DNA of 64,000 nt from Sulfitobacter undariae. GTDB lineage: Bacteria; Pseudomonadota; Alphaproteobacteria; Rhodobacterales; Rhodobacteraceae. Numbering within the stretch: the first letter of the stretch is position 1; each line of letters opens with the position of its first letter. Position numbers and translations under genes: made by a program. Shown here one piece after another: positions 9,345-19,099 of the stretch. Under the pieces are notes generated by a model. That model was not told where the DNA came from. It saw only the letters and a program-made list of their open reading frames with translations, and did not search any database. The stretch is taken from assembly GCF_014196805.1 (NCBI RefSeq), contig NZ_JACIEI010000003.1:124001-188000 (forward strand). The letters are read 5' to 3'.

Positions 9345-9459
9345 AGGGAGGCTCCTGAGTATGCTGGCTGGTCCTCTTTGGAACCATTGTATCGGCGCGC
9401 ACGTTAAATCCGTGACACCCCGCCTGCAAGGCAGGGATTTAGCAAAAGGAGAAGTGAGC

Positions 9460-9645
9460 ATGTCTGCGCCTGATACAAACGTGGAAAAGCAAGAAAAGAA
9501 CCATCGTCCGTCCTTGATTGGGATCAAGGGTGCAATCACCTTTGGCATTCTTATGCTGCTGGCGATTATTGCATATAGCTTGAGCAGTGACGAAGTCGCG
9601 ATTGAGGGGGAAACAGATGCGGCAACGCCTGTTGTTGCAGAATAA
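9460..9645 (+). CDS. small single-pass membrane protein
   Basis: A 61-residue protein with a polar, lysine-containing N-terminus, one membrane helix at about residues 24-43 (ITFGILMLLAIIAYSL) and an acidic, Ala/Val-rich tail. It has a strong AAAGGAG ribosome site 8 bases before the ATG. The reading frame is open further upstream, but that part is the pepN divergent promoter region and lacks a ribosome site. I do not recognise a family. It may be the first gene of the malate-synthase transcript, with a 141-base gap to glcB. Confidence 0.65.
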   Translation: MSAPDTNVEKQEKNHRPSLIGIKGAITFGILMLLAIIAYSLSSDEVAIEGETDAATPVVAE

Positions 9646-9786
9646 TCCGAGCGGGTTGCTCTGATGATGGTGGTATGACGCCAGAGCGGATAGTTTGGCC
9701 TTTGCATTCATTGATGGTTGCGCTTGTCTTGCGATGAACCTAGCTTTCCTATCGGAAACTTTGGTGCGCGCACGAGGAGACAGATC

Positions 9787-11913
9787 ATGCAAAGAGTAGA
9801 CCGCAAGGGCCTGCAAGTAGACACGCAATTGGCCGATTTCATTGAGAAACAGGCGTTGGGTGGCTTGGCAGTAAGCGCTGATGCGTTCTGGAGCGGATTT
9901 TCGGCGCTGGTGCATGATCTGGGACCCAAGAACCGCGCGTTGCTGAACAAACGTAGCGAACTCCAAGGTCAGATTGATGGTTGGCATAAATCACATCAGG
10001 GCCAGACCCATGATGCGGCTGCCTATACCGCGTTTCTGAAGGAAATCGGTTATCTGGTGCCAGAGGTCGCACCGTTTCAGATTGATACACAGAACGTAGA
10101 CCCAGAGATTGCCAATATCCCCGGCCCGCAATTGGTGGTGCCGATTATGAATGCGCGCTTTGCACTGAATGCTGCCAATGCACGCTGGGGATCGCTGTAT
10201 GATGCGTTTTACGGCACCGATGCGCTGGGCGATTTGCCCCGTGGCGGTGGCTATGACACAGCGCGCGGCGCACGTGTGGTTGCGAAGGCTAAGGCATTTC
10301 TGGATGAGGCCGCGCCGCTGGCCGCAGGCAGCCATGTGGATGTAACGGGATACCGCGTTGAGGCCGGGGCATTGGTGCCAGCCTTGCGTGATCCTGCGCA
10401 ATTTGCAGGGTATCGTGGCGACGTAGATGCGCCCGAGGCAATTTTGCTGAAAAATAACGGGTTACACATTGAAGTCGTGATCGACGCCTCCCACGCTATC
10501 GGTAAAACCGATCCTGCCCATGTGGCAGATGTGATGTTGGAGGCCGCGATCAGCACGATCATGGATTGCGAAGACAGCGTCGCGGCAGTGGATGCCGAGG
10601 ATAAGGTTGTGGCATATTCCAACTGGCTGGGCCTGATGCGCGGCGATCTGGAAGAGAGCTTTGAGAAAGGTGGCAAAACCGTCATCCGCGCGATGAACCC
10701 TGACCGCAGCTATACTGCGCCCGACGGGGGGGCGCTGACGCTCAAAGGGCGCTCGCTGATGTTGGTGCGTAATGTCGGGCATTTGATGACCAACCCTGCT
10801 GTGCTGGACCGTGACGGACTGGAGGTTGGCGAAGGGTTGATGGATGCGATGGTGACCACGCTCATCGCGATGCATGACCTAAAGCGCGAGGGCGGTAATT
10901 CGCTGAGCGGGTCGGTCTATGTGGTCAAACCCAAGATGCATGGCCCTGAAGAAGTGGGCTTTGCTGACGAAATCTTTACGCATGTGGAAAAGGCGCTGGG
11001 CCTACCTGCCGATACTGTCAAACTGGGCATTATGGACGAAGAGCGCCGCACCTCTGTCAATCTGGCTGCGTGTATCCATGCGGCGAAATCGCGGGTGGCC
11101 TTCATCAATACGGGGTTCTTGGACCGTACAGGTGATGAAATCCACACCTCTATGCAAGCGGGGCCGATGGTGCCCAAAGGCGAAATGAAAAGCGCGGCTT
11201 GGATTGCGTCCTATGAAGATCGTAACGTGGATATTGGTCTGGCTTGTGGGCTGAAGGGCCGTGCGCAGATTGGCAAAGGCATGTGGGCGATGCCTGATCT
11301 GATGGCGGATATGTTGGAAGCCAAAATCGGCCACCCCAAATCAGGCGCAACCTGTGCTTGGGTGCCATCGCCCACAGCGGCCACGCTACACGCCATGCAT
11401 TACCACGCGGTGGACGTGATGGCGCGTCAGGATGAAATCGCCGCAGGCGGGGCGCGAGGTACTTTGGAAGATTTGCTGACAATCCCCGTGATGACAGGCC
11501 GCAATTTAAGCGACGCTGAAATCACCCGCGAGATTGAAAACAACGCCCAAGGCATCCTTGGCTATGTGGTGCGTTGGGTGGATCAGGGGGTTGGTTGCTC
11601 AAAAGTGCCTGACATCAACGATGTGGGCCTGATGGAAGACCGCGCCACCTGCCGCATTTCGGCGCAGGCTTTGGCCAACTGGTTGCACCATGGTGTGATT
11701 TCCGAAGATCAGGTAATGGCGGGGCTGCGTAAAATGGCGGAAGTGGTAGATCGTCAAAACGCGGGTGATCCGTTGTATCGGGCGATGGCGCCATCTTTTG
11801 ACGGGATTGCATTTAAAGCGGCTTGCGATCTGGTTCTGGAGGGGGCGTCGCAACCTTCCGGTTATACAGAACCCGTATTACATGCGCGTCGGTTGGAGCT
11901 GAAAGCGTCCTGA
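9787..11913 (+). CDS. glcB: malate synthase G
   Basis: A 708-residue malate synthase of the single-chain G type, which condenses glyoxylate with acetyl-CoA to malate in the cytosol. Visible active-site regions are [11 protein letters not shown] (about residue 260), the catalytic arginine in [10 protein letters not shown] (about 322-331), and the catalytic aspartate in [10 protein letters not shown] (about 615). The start ATG has an ideal CGAGGAGACAGATC leader. The frame is open 23 codons upstream but without a ribosome site. No isocitrate lyase gene is in the window; in related bacteria malate synthase also serves glyoxylate from the ethylmalonyl-CoA route and glycolate. A stable hairpin follows the stop. 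Confidence 0.97.
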   Translation: MQRVDRKGLQVDTQLADFIEKQALGGLAVSADAFWSGFSALVHDLGPKNRALLNKRSELQGQIDGWHKSHQGQTHDAAAYTAFLKEIGYLVPEVAPFQIDTQNVDPEIANIPGPQLVVPIMNARFALNAANARWGSLYDAFYGTDALGDLPRGGGYDTARGARVVAKAKAFLDEAAPLAAGSHVDVTGYRVEAGALVPALRDPAQFAGYRGDVDAPEAILLKNNGLHIEVVIDASHAIGKTDPAHVADVMLEAAISTIMDCEDSVAAVDAEDKVVAYSNWLGLMRGDLEESFEKGGKTVIRAMNPDRSYTAPDGGALTLKGRSLMLVRNVGHLMTNPAVLDRDGLEVGEGLMDAMVTTLIAMHDLKREGGNSLSGSVYVVKPKMHGPEEVGFADEIFTHVEKALGLPADTVKLGIMDEERRTSVNLAACIHAAKSRVAFINTGFLDRTGDEIHTSMQAGPMVPKGEMKSAAWIASYEDRNVDIGLACGLKGRAQIGKGMWAMPDLMADMLEAKIGHPKSGATCAWVPSPTAATLHAMHYHAVDVMARQDEIAAGGARGTLEDLLTIPVMTGRNLSDAEITREIENNAQGILGYVVRWVDQGVGCSKVPDINDVGLMEDRATCRISAQALANWLHHGVISEDQVMAGLRKMAEVVDRQNAGDPLYRAMAPSFDGIAFKAACDLVLEGASQPSGYTEPVLHARRLELKAS

Positions 11914-11936
11914 GGTTTTTGTGTATGGCTCGTGGG

Positions 11937-11965
11937 GCCACATTGCTAATGTTCTGCAATGTGGC
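11937..11965 (+). terminator. hairpin after malate synthase
   Basis: Perfect 10-base arms GCCACATTGC and GCAATGTGGC with a 9-base loop, 24 bases after the glcB stop. No U-tract follows directly, so it may protect the message end or terminate inefficiently. Confidence 0.5.
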
Positions 11966-11968
11966 ATG

Positions 11969-11980
11969 TGTTTGCAAACA
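11969..11980. promoter_or_regulatory. palindrome TGTTTGCAAACA upstream of the GST-like gene
   Basis: A perfect 12-base palindrome flanked by CATG on each side, about 90 bases before the next start. Its form fits a dimeric regulator site; the regulator is unknown. Confidence 0.3.
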
Positions 11981-12069
11981 TGTGTGGGCTAAAAGGGAGT
12001 TTTTTTGAACGACTTCCTAAGGTAGGTTTCAGAAAAATCGATCAATCTGGTTAAAATGAGGAAATCGTT

Positions 12070-12690
12070 ATGCCTACGATCGTAGCATTCAAATGGGTTC
12101 CCGACTTCGCGCGAGGGTTCGTGCGCGATTTGCGGTTGCGATGGGCGCTCGAAGAGGCTGGTATCCCATATGAGGTTGAACTGATTGATGGCGAAACCCA
12201 AAAATCAGACCTGTATCTAAAATGGCAGCCATTCGGACAGGTTCCGGCATTTCGTGATGGCGAGGTAGAGCTGTTTGAGTCAGGCGCGATTATTCTTCAT
12301 ATCGCTACCACATCGAAGGCGCTTGGCCCCACAGATCAGGCGGCGCAGGCAAAAATTGCCGCGTGGGTGTTCGCAGCGCTCAACTCAATCGAGCCACATG
12401 CGCAGACTTATATCCACCTGCGCGACGCAGTGTCGGACGACTTGAAAAAGGCGATAACAACAAAACTAAAGGACAGGTTGCGCGCGTTGGAAAACAATCT
12501 TGGGATCAAAGATTACCTCGAAGGCGCGTTCACAGTAGGCGATATTGCAATGACGACCGTTCTACGGGAAGTTGCCGCTGAAGGTGCACTCGCAGGTTTT
12601 CCAAGTCTTCAAGCCTATGTAGATCGCAATGAAGCGCGACCGGCATTCCAAAAAGCACTGGGGGATCAACTTGCCGATTTTGATCGGTAA
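12070..12690 (+). CDS. glutathione S-transferase-like protein
   Basis: A 206-residue protein with a thioredoxin-fold N-terminal half and a helical C-terminal half. The N-terminal part has the glutathione-binding QVPAFRDGEVELFESGAIILHI pattern (residues about 57-78: the cis-Pro and the ES pair). The C-terminal part ends with FTVGDIAMTTVLRE, the N-capping (S/T)-x-x-D box of GST folding. The usual N-terminal catalytic Ser/Cys/Tyr is not obvious; residues 8-20 read KWVPDFARGFVRD. The start follows a GAGGAAATCGTT leader. It is probably a single-gene unit. Substrate unknown. Confidence 0.85.
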   Translation: MPTIVAFKWVPDFARGFVRDLRLRWALEEAGIPYEVELIDGETQKSDLYLKWQPFGQVPAFRDGEVELFESGAIILHIATTSKALGPTDQAAQAKIAAWVFAALNSIEPHAQTYIHLRDAVSDDLKKAITTKLKDRLRALENNLGIKDYLEGAFTVGDIAMTTVLREVAAEGALAGFPSLQAYVDRNEARPAFQKALGDQLADFDR

Positions 12691-12770
12691 AATTTAATTG
12701 CTCAAATATTCCAAAAACGACTATTTGTGAGGCACCATAGGTTTAAGAAATGAGGATGAAGAAGTAGAAC

Positions 12771-13484
12771 ATGATAATTGATAAGGGTCATGTAGAAATA
12801 CTCCTGAATAAATATGGCGTATTATTTTTTCCGAGAATTACCTCAACCACTGAAGTGGGGGGCGATGGTGCCACTTTCGAAAGGTACACCCAGCACTTTT
12901 CAGAAGGTTTTATGCCGCTGGGCGCATATAGTTACTCCTTAAGCTTCTTTGGTCATATCTCAAAAATAGGTCGGTATTGCTCCATTGGCAGGAACGTGAC
13001 TGTTATGGGGGATAAGCATCCAACTGCATGGCCGTCGACTAGCCCCGTATTCTATCGTAAGGGCAGAGCCCGCAATTGGGGCAGCAAAAGAATAGACTTT
13101 CCTGAATTTGATGCTCATGGTCCGAAAGTTACCATCTGTAATGATGTCTGGGTTGGTGATAATGTTACTTTAGCACATGGTGTGCAGCTCGGCACCGGAT
13201 GTATCGTTGCGGCACATTCGGTCGTAACAAAAGATGTGCCGCCTTATACGATAGTGGCTGGCGTTCCTGCTCGCATAATTAGAAAGCGCTTTGATGACGC
13301 CACAACCGCAGACCTAATAGCCTCTCAGTGGTGGTCATTGCCCGTTTCGGCTTGGGATGAGATCGACCCAACCTCGACGAGTGATCTTCTCAAAAAAGTA
13401 GATGAAATTCGTGCCACAGAACCTGAGCTTCCCGAAGAAAGGTTTAGCATAGGTCGACTGATGCGTAACAAATTCATGCTTTGA
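12771..13484 (+). CDS. CatB/Vat-type left-handed beta-helix O-acetyltransferase
   Basis: A 237-residue hexapeptide-repeat acyltransferase. The repeats are seen as ISKIGRYCSIGRNVTVMGDKHPT (catalytic-type histidine at about residue 83), then VTICNDVWVGDNVTLAHGVQLGTGCIVAAHSVVTKDVPPYTIVAGVPARIIRKRF (about 124-179), which is the family core. It would transfer an acetyl group from acetyl-CoA to a hydroxyl of a small molecule or sugar. Members include antibiotic-inactivating and polysaccharide-modifying enzymes, and the sequence does not decide between them. The DNA is visibly more AT-rich than its neighbours, and an unexplained region follows, so recent acquisition is possible. Confidence 0.85.
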   Translation: MIIDKGHVEILLNKYGVLFFPRITSTTEVGGDGATFERYTQHFSEGFMPLGAYSYSLSFFGHISKIGRYCSIGRNVTVMGDKHPTAWPSTSPVFYRKGRARNWGSKRIDFPEFDAHGPKVTICNDVWVGDNVTLAHGVQLGTGCIVAAHSVVTKDVPPYTIVAGVPARIIRKRFDDATTADLIASQWWSLPVSAWDEIDPTSTSDLLKKVDEIRATEPELPEERFSIGRLMRNKFML

Positions 13485-13851
13485 TATGTTTTTGTGACAA
13501 AAAATGTCCATCAAAAACCACCCTTTTAGAACGCTTGCAAAGACAGCCCTTGGTGCAGCTTCAACTCATGTGGGCTTCGTCCCGCATTGGCAGCCTTGAC
13601 CAAGGCCGCAGTAAAAAACCGATCTGGGGCAGTATTGCGAGAGGTAGTTGTCTGATAAGGGGCAGGCAAGTCGTGGCCTTGAGGGCAAGTTGCCTGACTT
13701 TGCACAATCGTAATGGCAGGCGTGTAAGAAGCGCTTAATAAATTTGCGCTCATGTCGGCTATGCACATAAGGGCGCGTTTGTGGTGTTGAGGCTTTAATC
13801 TATTCTCGTTACGCTATGGTGCAACTTTACGCATATTTGGAGTTTTAGGGT
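13485..13851. other. 367-base region with no convincing gene
   Basis: It lies between the acetyltransferase and the PuuD-type gene. Short open frames exist on both strands, the longest 80 codons on the minus strand (13526-13768), but none has a ribosome site or recognisable motif. Together with the AT-rich acetyltransferase beside it, this may be a decayed insertion. No inverted or direct repeat ends were found. The promoter of the next gene should lie at its right end. Confidence 0.4.
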
Positions 13852-14631
13852 ATGGGCCGGCCAGTTATCGGGATTATTGGCAACAGCCATCTTATAAATG
13901 ATACCTATCTTGTCCACGCAGGCGGGGCGATGAACAGCGAAGCGGTGGCACAAGTTGCTGGCTGCGTTCCGCTTTTGGTGCCCTCTGATCCTTCGCTTGC
14001 TTCGGTTGCAGACCTGATGGATTGCTGTGATGGTTTCTTGCTGACGGGGGGCCGTCCGAATGTGCATCCAGAAGAATATGGCGAAGTTGAAACCCCTGCG
14101 CATGGTGATTTTGACCGTGCGCGTGACGCGTTGGTGTTGGGGTTGACGCGCGCCTGTGTTGAGGTCGGCCAGCCAATTTTCGGCATTTGCCGTGGCTTCC
14201 AAGAGGTCAACGTGGCGATGGGCGGGACGCTTTATCCCGAGATCCGCGAATTGCCGGGCCGAATGAACCACCGCATGCCGCCCGACGGCACACTGGAAGA
14301 GAAATTCGCGCTGCGCCATGATGTGCGCTTTACTGCGGGCGGATTGTTTCACCGTGTTATGGGGGCCGAGGTGGTGCGGACAAATACGCTGCACGGGCAA
14401 GGCATCAAAGTTGCAGGGCCGCGTATTGTTATCGATGGTTATGCGGACGATGGCACCCCCGAGGCGATTTATGTCGACGGTGCACCGGGGTTTACCATGG
14501 CTGTGCAGTGGCATCCTGAATATGAGGCGGCAAAAGACCCTGTTTCGCGCCCCTTGTTCGAAGCATTTGGCGCGGCGGCGCGGGAATGGGCTGCGGGCAC
14601 GCGGCCTGTGGCGATGGCGCGCGCTGTCTAA
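13852..14631 (+). CDS. class I glutamine-amidotransferase-like hydrolase (gamma-glutamyl-GABA hydrolase family)
   Basis: A 259-residue protein of the PuuD/peptidase C26 family, which hydrolyses gamma-glutamyl amides such as gamma-glutamyl-GABA in putrescine catabolism. The nucleophile is C113 in GICRGFQEVNVAMGG, and the His-x-Glu pair is H221/E223 in QWHPEYEA; LTGGRPNVHPEEY (about 64-76) is the substrate-pocket signature. The triad is complete, so it should be active. No other putrescine genes are nearby, and it reads as a single-gene unit. The physiological substrate is inferred from the family only. Confidence 0.88.
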   Translation: MGRPVIGIIGNSHLINDTYLVHAGGAMNSEAVAQVAGCVPLLVPSDPSLASVADLMDCCDGFLLTGGRPNVHPEEYGEVETPAHGDFDRARDALVLGLTRACVEVGQPIFGICRGFQEVNVAMGGTLYPEIRELPGRMNHRMPPDGTLEEKFALRHDVRFTAGGLFHRVMGAEVVRTNTLHGQGIKVAGPRIVIDGYADDGTPEAIYVDGAPGFTMAVQWHPEYEAAKDPVSRPLFEAFGAAAREWAAGTRPVAMARAV

Positions 14632-14820
14632 GGCGCATTGCTGTTTCTTTGCTGTGGTTGAAGCCATCAACGCCTTGTATTGAAGGGGCCTTGGGGGAGG
14701 CGTCCTGCGCTTTGGTTGTGACCGCAGCGCCCGTGGATTCATATTTGCCACAGGGTATTATTATAGTGGCATCTGCAAGAAAACGTGAATTGCGGCCCCC
14801 GCAGATTGCCGTATTTTGCG

Positions 14821-14839
14821 CTTAATGCTCCTCATTAAG
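14821..14839. promoter_or_regulatory. inverted repeat CTTAATG-N5-CATTAAG
   Basis: Perfect 7-base arms 33 bases before the beta-barrel gene start. It could be an operator or a leader hairpin; nothing in the sequence decides between these. Confidence 0.3.
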
Positions 14840-14872
14840 AAGGGGCGGTAAAATTTATGGAGCAGTCCAGTC

Positions 14873-15580
14873 ATGAAACTAACGATCTATGCCGCCATCG
14901 GTGCGGGCCTTCTTAGCGCAACCAGTGCATCCGCTGTAGAAATTACGGGTGGCTCGTTGAAGTTGTCTTATTCAACATTCGCAAGTGAAACCGATCTTTC
15001 CCGGCTCGGGATTGAGGGTTCTACCGAACTGGCATTCACCCAGAAATTCAGCATGCAGCTGGATTTGGGATACCAAAACATGGGTGAAAGCGATCTTGAT
15101 GGTTCCGCAATTGGTGTGCACGCTATTTACCATCTGGATAACGCAACATCGCTTGGCGGTTTCTATACCCGCGAAAAGGTTAATGGAGCCAGCTTGGATT
15201 TATACGGCGTAGAAGCCGGATATGAAACAGGTCAGTGGGATTTCGAAGGCAATCTGGGCCGTACAAGTACCGATGGCGATGATGCCACCATCTTTGGTGC
15301 ATCTGCGCGTTATGAGTTTGCCAACCAACTGGGCCTGACGGGGTCTTATGATACGGTTGACATGGGGATGTTTGACATCTCGCGCGCGACGATTGCTCTG
15401 GACCGCAATGTCTCGGATAACGTCAATCTGTTCCTAGAAGTTGGTTCTGCCAAATTCTCTGCGGACGGTCTTTCTGCTTCGGAACCATTTGTCGGTATCG
15501 GTGGCAAAATCGCATTTGGCGCAGAGCGCGGTGCGACATTTGATCAACGCGGCATACTGCGTTTGCTGCCAGGTCTTTGA
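14873..15580 (+). CDS. outer-membrane beta-barrel protein
   Basis: A 235-residue exported protein. Residues 1-21 are a clean signal peptide ending SASAVE. The mature part alternates polar and hydrophobic residues in strands with the patterns LKLSYSTFA, SMQLDLGYQNM, HAIYHLDN, GLTGSYDTV and ATIALDRNV, typical of small porin-like barrels. Unusually the last residues are LRLLPGL rather than ending in an aromatic; the closing strand signal VGIGGKIAFGAE lies about 20 residues earlier. It forms its own transcription unit, with an inverted repeat in front and a terminator-like hairpin behind. Specific function unknown. Confidence 0.75.
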   Translation: MKLTIYAAIGAGLLSATSASAVEITGGSLKLSYSTFASETDLSRLGIEGSTELAFTQKFSMQLDLGYQNMGESDLDGSAIGVHAIYHLDNATSLGGFYTREKVNGASLDLYGVEAGYETGQWDFEGNLGRTSTDGDDATIFGASARYEFANQLGLTGSYDTVDMGMFDISRATIALDRNVSDNVNLFLEVGSAKFSADGLSASEPFVGIGGKIAFGAERGATFDQRGILRLLPGL

Positions 15581-15587
15581 TCTAAGA

Positions 15588-15621
15588 CACTCACGGGGCT
15601 GCGATGTTAGTCCCGTGAGTG
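15588..15621 (+). terminator. terminator-like hairpin after the beta-barrel gene
   Basis: Perfect arms CACTCACGGG and CCCGTGAGTG with a 14-base loop, followed by ACAGCTTGTTG. The stem is strong; the T-tract is weak. Confidence 0.65.
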
Positions 15622-15870
15622 ACAGCTTGTTGCGATTCTCTCTCAGGGCCTTGAAGTAATATTGCGCGCCAAGTGAAGGCATTGAAATAATGTTTCGGTT
15701 TGAAAATCGGGAGTTTATTTCATCAAAACCACCAAAACATTTCGAAAACCTGCATAACACTGCGTCTTAAACGGGCGCGGTGCTTGTTTGTCCGGTTCTT
15801 GCGCGATACTTCAGGGCATTATTTACGACACGCCAGTTTCGGCACCAAACAAAAATTTGGGAGATTTTGA

Positions 15871-17445
15871 GTGAAGATCGGGACACCTAAAGAGGTATTC
15901 GAAGGCGAGCGCCGCGTGGCGATGACGCCAGAGAGTGCGCTACAATTACAAAAGCTGGGGCATGAGTGCCTGATTGAGACAGGTGCGGGAGCTGCATCCG
16001 GTTTTGATGATGCTGCCTATGCGGCTGCAGGCGTAGAGGTTGTAAAAACCGCTGCGGCGCTATGGCAAGCAGCGGATGTTGTTGCAAAGGTGCGCGCACC
16101 TGATGATACGGAAATGAAACGCTTGCGCGATGGTCAGACTTTGATCTCGTTCTTCTCTCCGGTTGCGGATGAGGCGAAGATGCAAGCGGCGGCCAAAAAA
16201 GGGGCCACTGTTGTTGCGATGGAAATGATCCCGCGTATCAGCCGTGCCCAGAAAATGGACGCGCTGTCCTCGATGGCGAATATCGCGGGTTACCGCGCTG
16301 TGATCGAGGCGGGCAACAACTTTGGCCGCTTCTTTACCGGCCAGATCACAGCGGCGGGCAAGGTTCCACCAGCGAAGGTTCTGGTTGTGGGTGCGGGTGT
16401 GGCTGGTTTGGCTGCCATCGGTACATCCACCAGCCTTGGTGCAATCACATTGGCATTTGACGTGCGGCCCGAAGTGGCCGAACAAGTTGAATCAATGGGC
16501 GCTGAATTCGTCTACCTTGATTTTGAGGAAGAGCAGACAGACGGTGCGGCAACTGGCGGTTATGCCTCTGTGTCCTCGCCCGAGTTCCGCGAAGCGCAAT
16601 TGGCTAAGTTCCGCGAATTGGCACCTGATGTTGATATCGTGATCTGTACCGCGCTGATCCCGAACCGCGAAGCGCCAGAGCTGTGGACCGAAGATATGGT
16701 TGCAGCGATGAAGCCGGGTTCGGTTATTGTCGATCTGGCAGCAGAGAAGGGCGGTAACTGCAAGCAGACCGTCATGGATGAAAAAATCGTGACCGAAAAT
16801 GGCGTGACCATTATCGGATACACCGACTTCCCAAGCCGGATGGGCACGCAGGCATCGACCCTGTACTCCACCAACATCCGTCACTTGCTGACAGACCTGA
16901 CACCCGAAAAAGACGGTGTGATCAACCACAACATGGAAGACGACGTCATCCGCGGGGCAACGATTGCCCACGCCGAAGCCGTGACTTTCCCACCCCCACC
17001 ACCAAAAGTGGCAGCGATTGCTGCGGCTCCGAAAAAGGAGACGCCAAAAGCGCTTACACCAGAGGAAAAACGTGCGGCTGAATTGGCGGCGTTTAAGGCG
17101 CAGACGAAAAACCAAGTGATCCTGCTGGGTGTTGGCGGCGCGTTGCTGCTGGCGGTTGGTCTGGTTGCTCCGGCCAGCTTCATGCAGCACTTTATCGTGT
17201 TTGTACTGTCGGTGTTCATTGGTTTCCAAGTGATCTGGGGTGTGGCGCACAGCCTGCACACACCGCTGATGGCGATCACCAATGCGATCTCTTCGATTAT
17301 CATTCTGGGGGCGCTGATGCAGATCGGTTCCGGCTCTGGGCTGGTGGTTATTCTTGCTGCTTTGTCGGTCTTCATGTGTGGGATCAACATCTTTGGCGGC
17401 TTCCTCGTGACACGGCGCATGCTTGCCATGTTCCAGAAATCTTAA
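15871..17445 (+). CDS. pntA: NAD(P) transhydrogenase subunit alpha
   Basis: A 524-residue subunit of the proton-translocating transhydrogenase, which uses the proton gradient to make NADPH from NADH. Domain I (residues 1-about 380) binds NAD(H), with the dinucleotide motif GAGVAG at 174-179 and the GRFFTGQITAAGKVPPAKV stretch before it. A Pro/Ala/Lys linker (about 370-405) leads to domain IIa with about four membrane helices at 410-520. This is the fused form as in E. coli, not the split alpha1/alpha2 form. The start is GTG at 15871 with a GGGAG ribosome site. It is followed 13 bases later by pntB, with which it forms the enzyme. Confidence 0.97.
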   Translation: MKIGTPKEVFEGERRVAMTPESALQLQKLGHECLIETGAGAASGFDDAAYAAAGVEVVKTAAALWQAADVVAKVRAPDDTEMKRLRDGQTLISFFSPVADEAKMQAAAKKGATVVAMEMIPRISRAQKMDALSSMANIAGYRAVIEAGNNFGRFFTGQITAAGKVPPAKVLVVGAGVAGLAAIGTSTSLGAITLAFDVRPEVAEQVESMGAEFVYLDFEEEQTDGAATGGYASVSSPEFREAQLAKFRELAPDVDIVICTALIPNREAPELWTEDMVAAMKPGSVIVDLAAEKGGNCKQTVMDEKIVTENGVTIIGYTDFPSRMGTQASTLYSTNIRHLLTDLTPEKDGVINHNMEDDVIRGATIAHAEAVTFPPPPPKVAAIAAAPKKETPKALTPEEKRAAELAAFKAQTKNQVILLGVGGALLLAVGLVAPASFMQHFIVFVLSVFIGFQVIWGVAHSLHTPLMAITNAISSIIILGALMQIGSGSGLVVILAALSVFMCGINIFGGFLVTRRMLAMFQKS

Positions 17446-17458
17446 GGGGGACTGAGTA

Positions 17459-18898
17459 ATGGATTTCGGTTTCACAACAGCGGCTTACGTCGTATCCGCT
17501 ATTCTCATCATCCTGTCACTGGGCGGTCTTTCGAACCAAGAAAGTGCTAAACGCGCTGTATGGTACGGAATTGTCGGCATGGCGCTGGCAGTTGCGGCAA
17601 CGTTGATCGGCCCGGGTTCGGGGTTCTGGTTGCTGTCGCTGATCCTGATCGCGGGTGGCGGTGCCATCGGTTATCAGCTAGCGACAAAAGTACAGATGAC
17701 GCAAATGCCAGAGCTGGTTGCAGCGATGCACAGCCTTGTTGGTCTGGCGGCGGTTTTCGTTGGTTTGATCGCGCATTTTGAAATCGGCCGTGTGGCGGGT
17801 TTCATGGCGGCAGGCGGTGATCCTTACGAGCTGGGCACATTTGCGGCGTTGATCGCCAAGAAGTCAGCGGTTGAGATTAACATCTTGCGCGTTGAGCTGT
17901 TCTTGGGCGTGTTCATTGGTGCGGTGACCTTCACGGGTTCTGTGATTGCCTATGGCAAGCTGGCAGGCCGTGTTTCATCGGCTGCCGAAAAATTGCCCGG
18001 TGGTCACATGCTGAACATCGCAGCGGCGGCTGTATCGGTGTTGACGCTGGTTTGGTACTTTAACACAGGTGGCTTTTTGCCGCTGTTCCTGATGATTCTG
18101 GCGGCGCTGTTTATCGGCTATCACCTGATCATGGGGATTGGTGGCGCGGATATGCCAGTGGTTGTTTCCATGCTGAACTCCTACTCGGGTTGGGCTGCGG
18201 CAGCGATTGGTTTCAGCCTTGGTAATGATCTGTTGATCGTTGTTGGTGCGCTGGTTGGTTCCTCTGGTGCGATCCTGTCCTACATCATGTGTAAGGCGAT
18301 GAACCGTTCGTTCGTTTCTGTGATCTTGGGCGGCTTTGGTGGCCCCGCAGGCGAACAGATGGCGGTCGAAGGCGAACAAATCGCAATCGAAGCAGACGGT
18401 GTTGCGGCGGCGTTGAATGAGGCCGACAGCGTTATCATCATTCCGGGTTACGGTATGGCGGTTGCGCAGGCACAGGCCGGCGTTGCTGAACTGGTACGCA
18501 AACTGCGTGCGCAGGGTAAGAACGTGCGTTTCGCGATCCACCCTGTTGCGGGCCGTTTGCCCGGTCACATGAACGTGCTGCTGGCGGAAGCCAAAGTACC
18601 TTATGACATCGTAATGGAAATGGACGAGATCAACGATGATTTTCCAACCACCGACGTGGCGATTGTTATTGGTTCCAACGACATCGTGAACCCTGCGGCA
18701 CAGGACGATCCGAACAGCCCCATCGCGGGTATGCCGGTTCTGGAGTGCTGGAAGGCCAAGCAGGTTTTTGTGTCCAAGCGCGGGCAGGGGACAGGGTACT
18801 CCGGTATCGAAAACCCGCTGTTCTTTAAAGAGAACACGCGCATGTTTTACGGTGATGCAAAAGCGTCGTTGGACAAACTGCTACCGATGATTGACTAA
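17459..18898 (+). CDS. pntB: NAD(P) transhydrogenase subunit beta
   Basis: A 479-residue membrane subunit. The N-terminal two thirds hold about eight or nine hydrophobic helices (domain IIb, proton channel). The C-terminal domain III binds NADP(H), with [15 protein letters not shown] at about residues 324-338 and [15 protein letters not shown] near 400-414, both hallmark motifs. Length matches E. coli PntB. It is co-transcribed with pntA and closes the operon before a clear terminator. Confidence 0.97.
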   Translation: MDFGFTTAAYVVSAILIILSLGGLSNQESAKRAVWYGIVGMALAVAATLIGPGSGFWLLSLILIAGGGAIGYQLATKVQMTQMPELVAAMHSLVGLAAVFVGLIAHFEIGRVAGFMAAGGDPYELGTFAALIAKKSAVEINILRVELFLGVFIGAVTFTGSVIAYGKLAGRVSSAAEKLPGGHMLNIAAAAVSVLTLVWYFNTGGFLPLFLMILAALFIGYHLIMGIGGADMPVVVSMLNSYSGWAAAAIGFSLGNDLLIVVGALVGSSGAILSYIMCKAMNRSFVSVILGGFGGPAGEQMAVEGEQIAIEADGVAAALNEADSVIIIPGYGMAVAQAQAGVAELVRKLRAQGKNVRFAIHPVAGRLPGHMNVLLAEAKVPYDIVMEMDEINDDFPTTDVAIVIGSNDIVNPAAQDDPNSPIAGMPVLECWKAKQVFVSKRGQGTGYSGIENPLFFKENTRMFYGDAKASLDKLLPMID

Positions 18899-18950
18899 GG
18901 CCCCTTGGGCATGATGATTGATTAACCCTCAATCCAAAGACTGTTACTGA

Positions 18951-18978
18951 AACGCCCTGCCGGAAACGGTGGGGCGTT
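18951..18978 (+). terminator. rho-independent terminator of pntAB
   Basis: Arms AACGCCC and GGGCGTT followed by TTGTTGTTTT, about 50 bases after the pntB stop. Confidence 0.85.
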
Positions 18979-19099
18979 TTGTTGTTTTGGGGCAGGGCAG
19001 TATCATAGCTCAGATCTGAGGCGTGTCCGAAATCAAGCGTTGCTGGCCGTCGGGCAACGTGTTCTGCTTCACGGGTTTATAGTGATAGGGGTTTTAGAC

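Noticed and set aside
9345..9707. In-frame 121-codon upstream extension of pepN
   Set aside because: The ATG at 9344 has an AGGAG site and matches the usual start; the extension is antisense to the small membrane-protein gene.
13526..13768. 80-codon minus-strand frame in a gene-less region
   Set aside because: Considered as a transposase or zinc-ribbon remnant because of TCPQGHDLP, but there is no second Cys pair, no ribosome site and no repeat ends, so it is not listed as a gene.
13795..14751. 318-codon open frame on the minus strand
   Set aside because: Antisense of the PuuD-type gene, which has an intact catalytic triad.
16492..17475. 327-codon open frame on the minus strand
   Set aside because: Antisense of pntA with biased, motif-free composition.
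18899..19099. 20-codon N-terminal extension of the membrane protein at 19100
   Set aside because: It follows the pntAB terminator directly, lacks a ribosome site and would put a polar stretch before the first helix; the ATG at 19100 is preferred.
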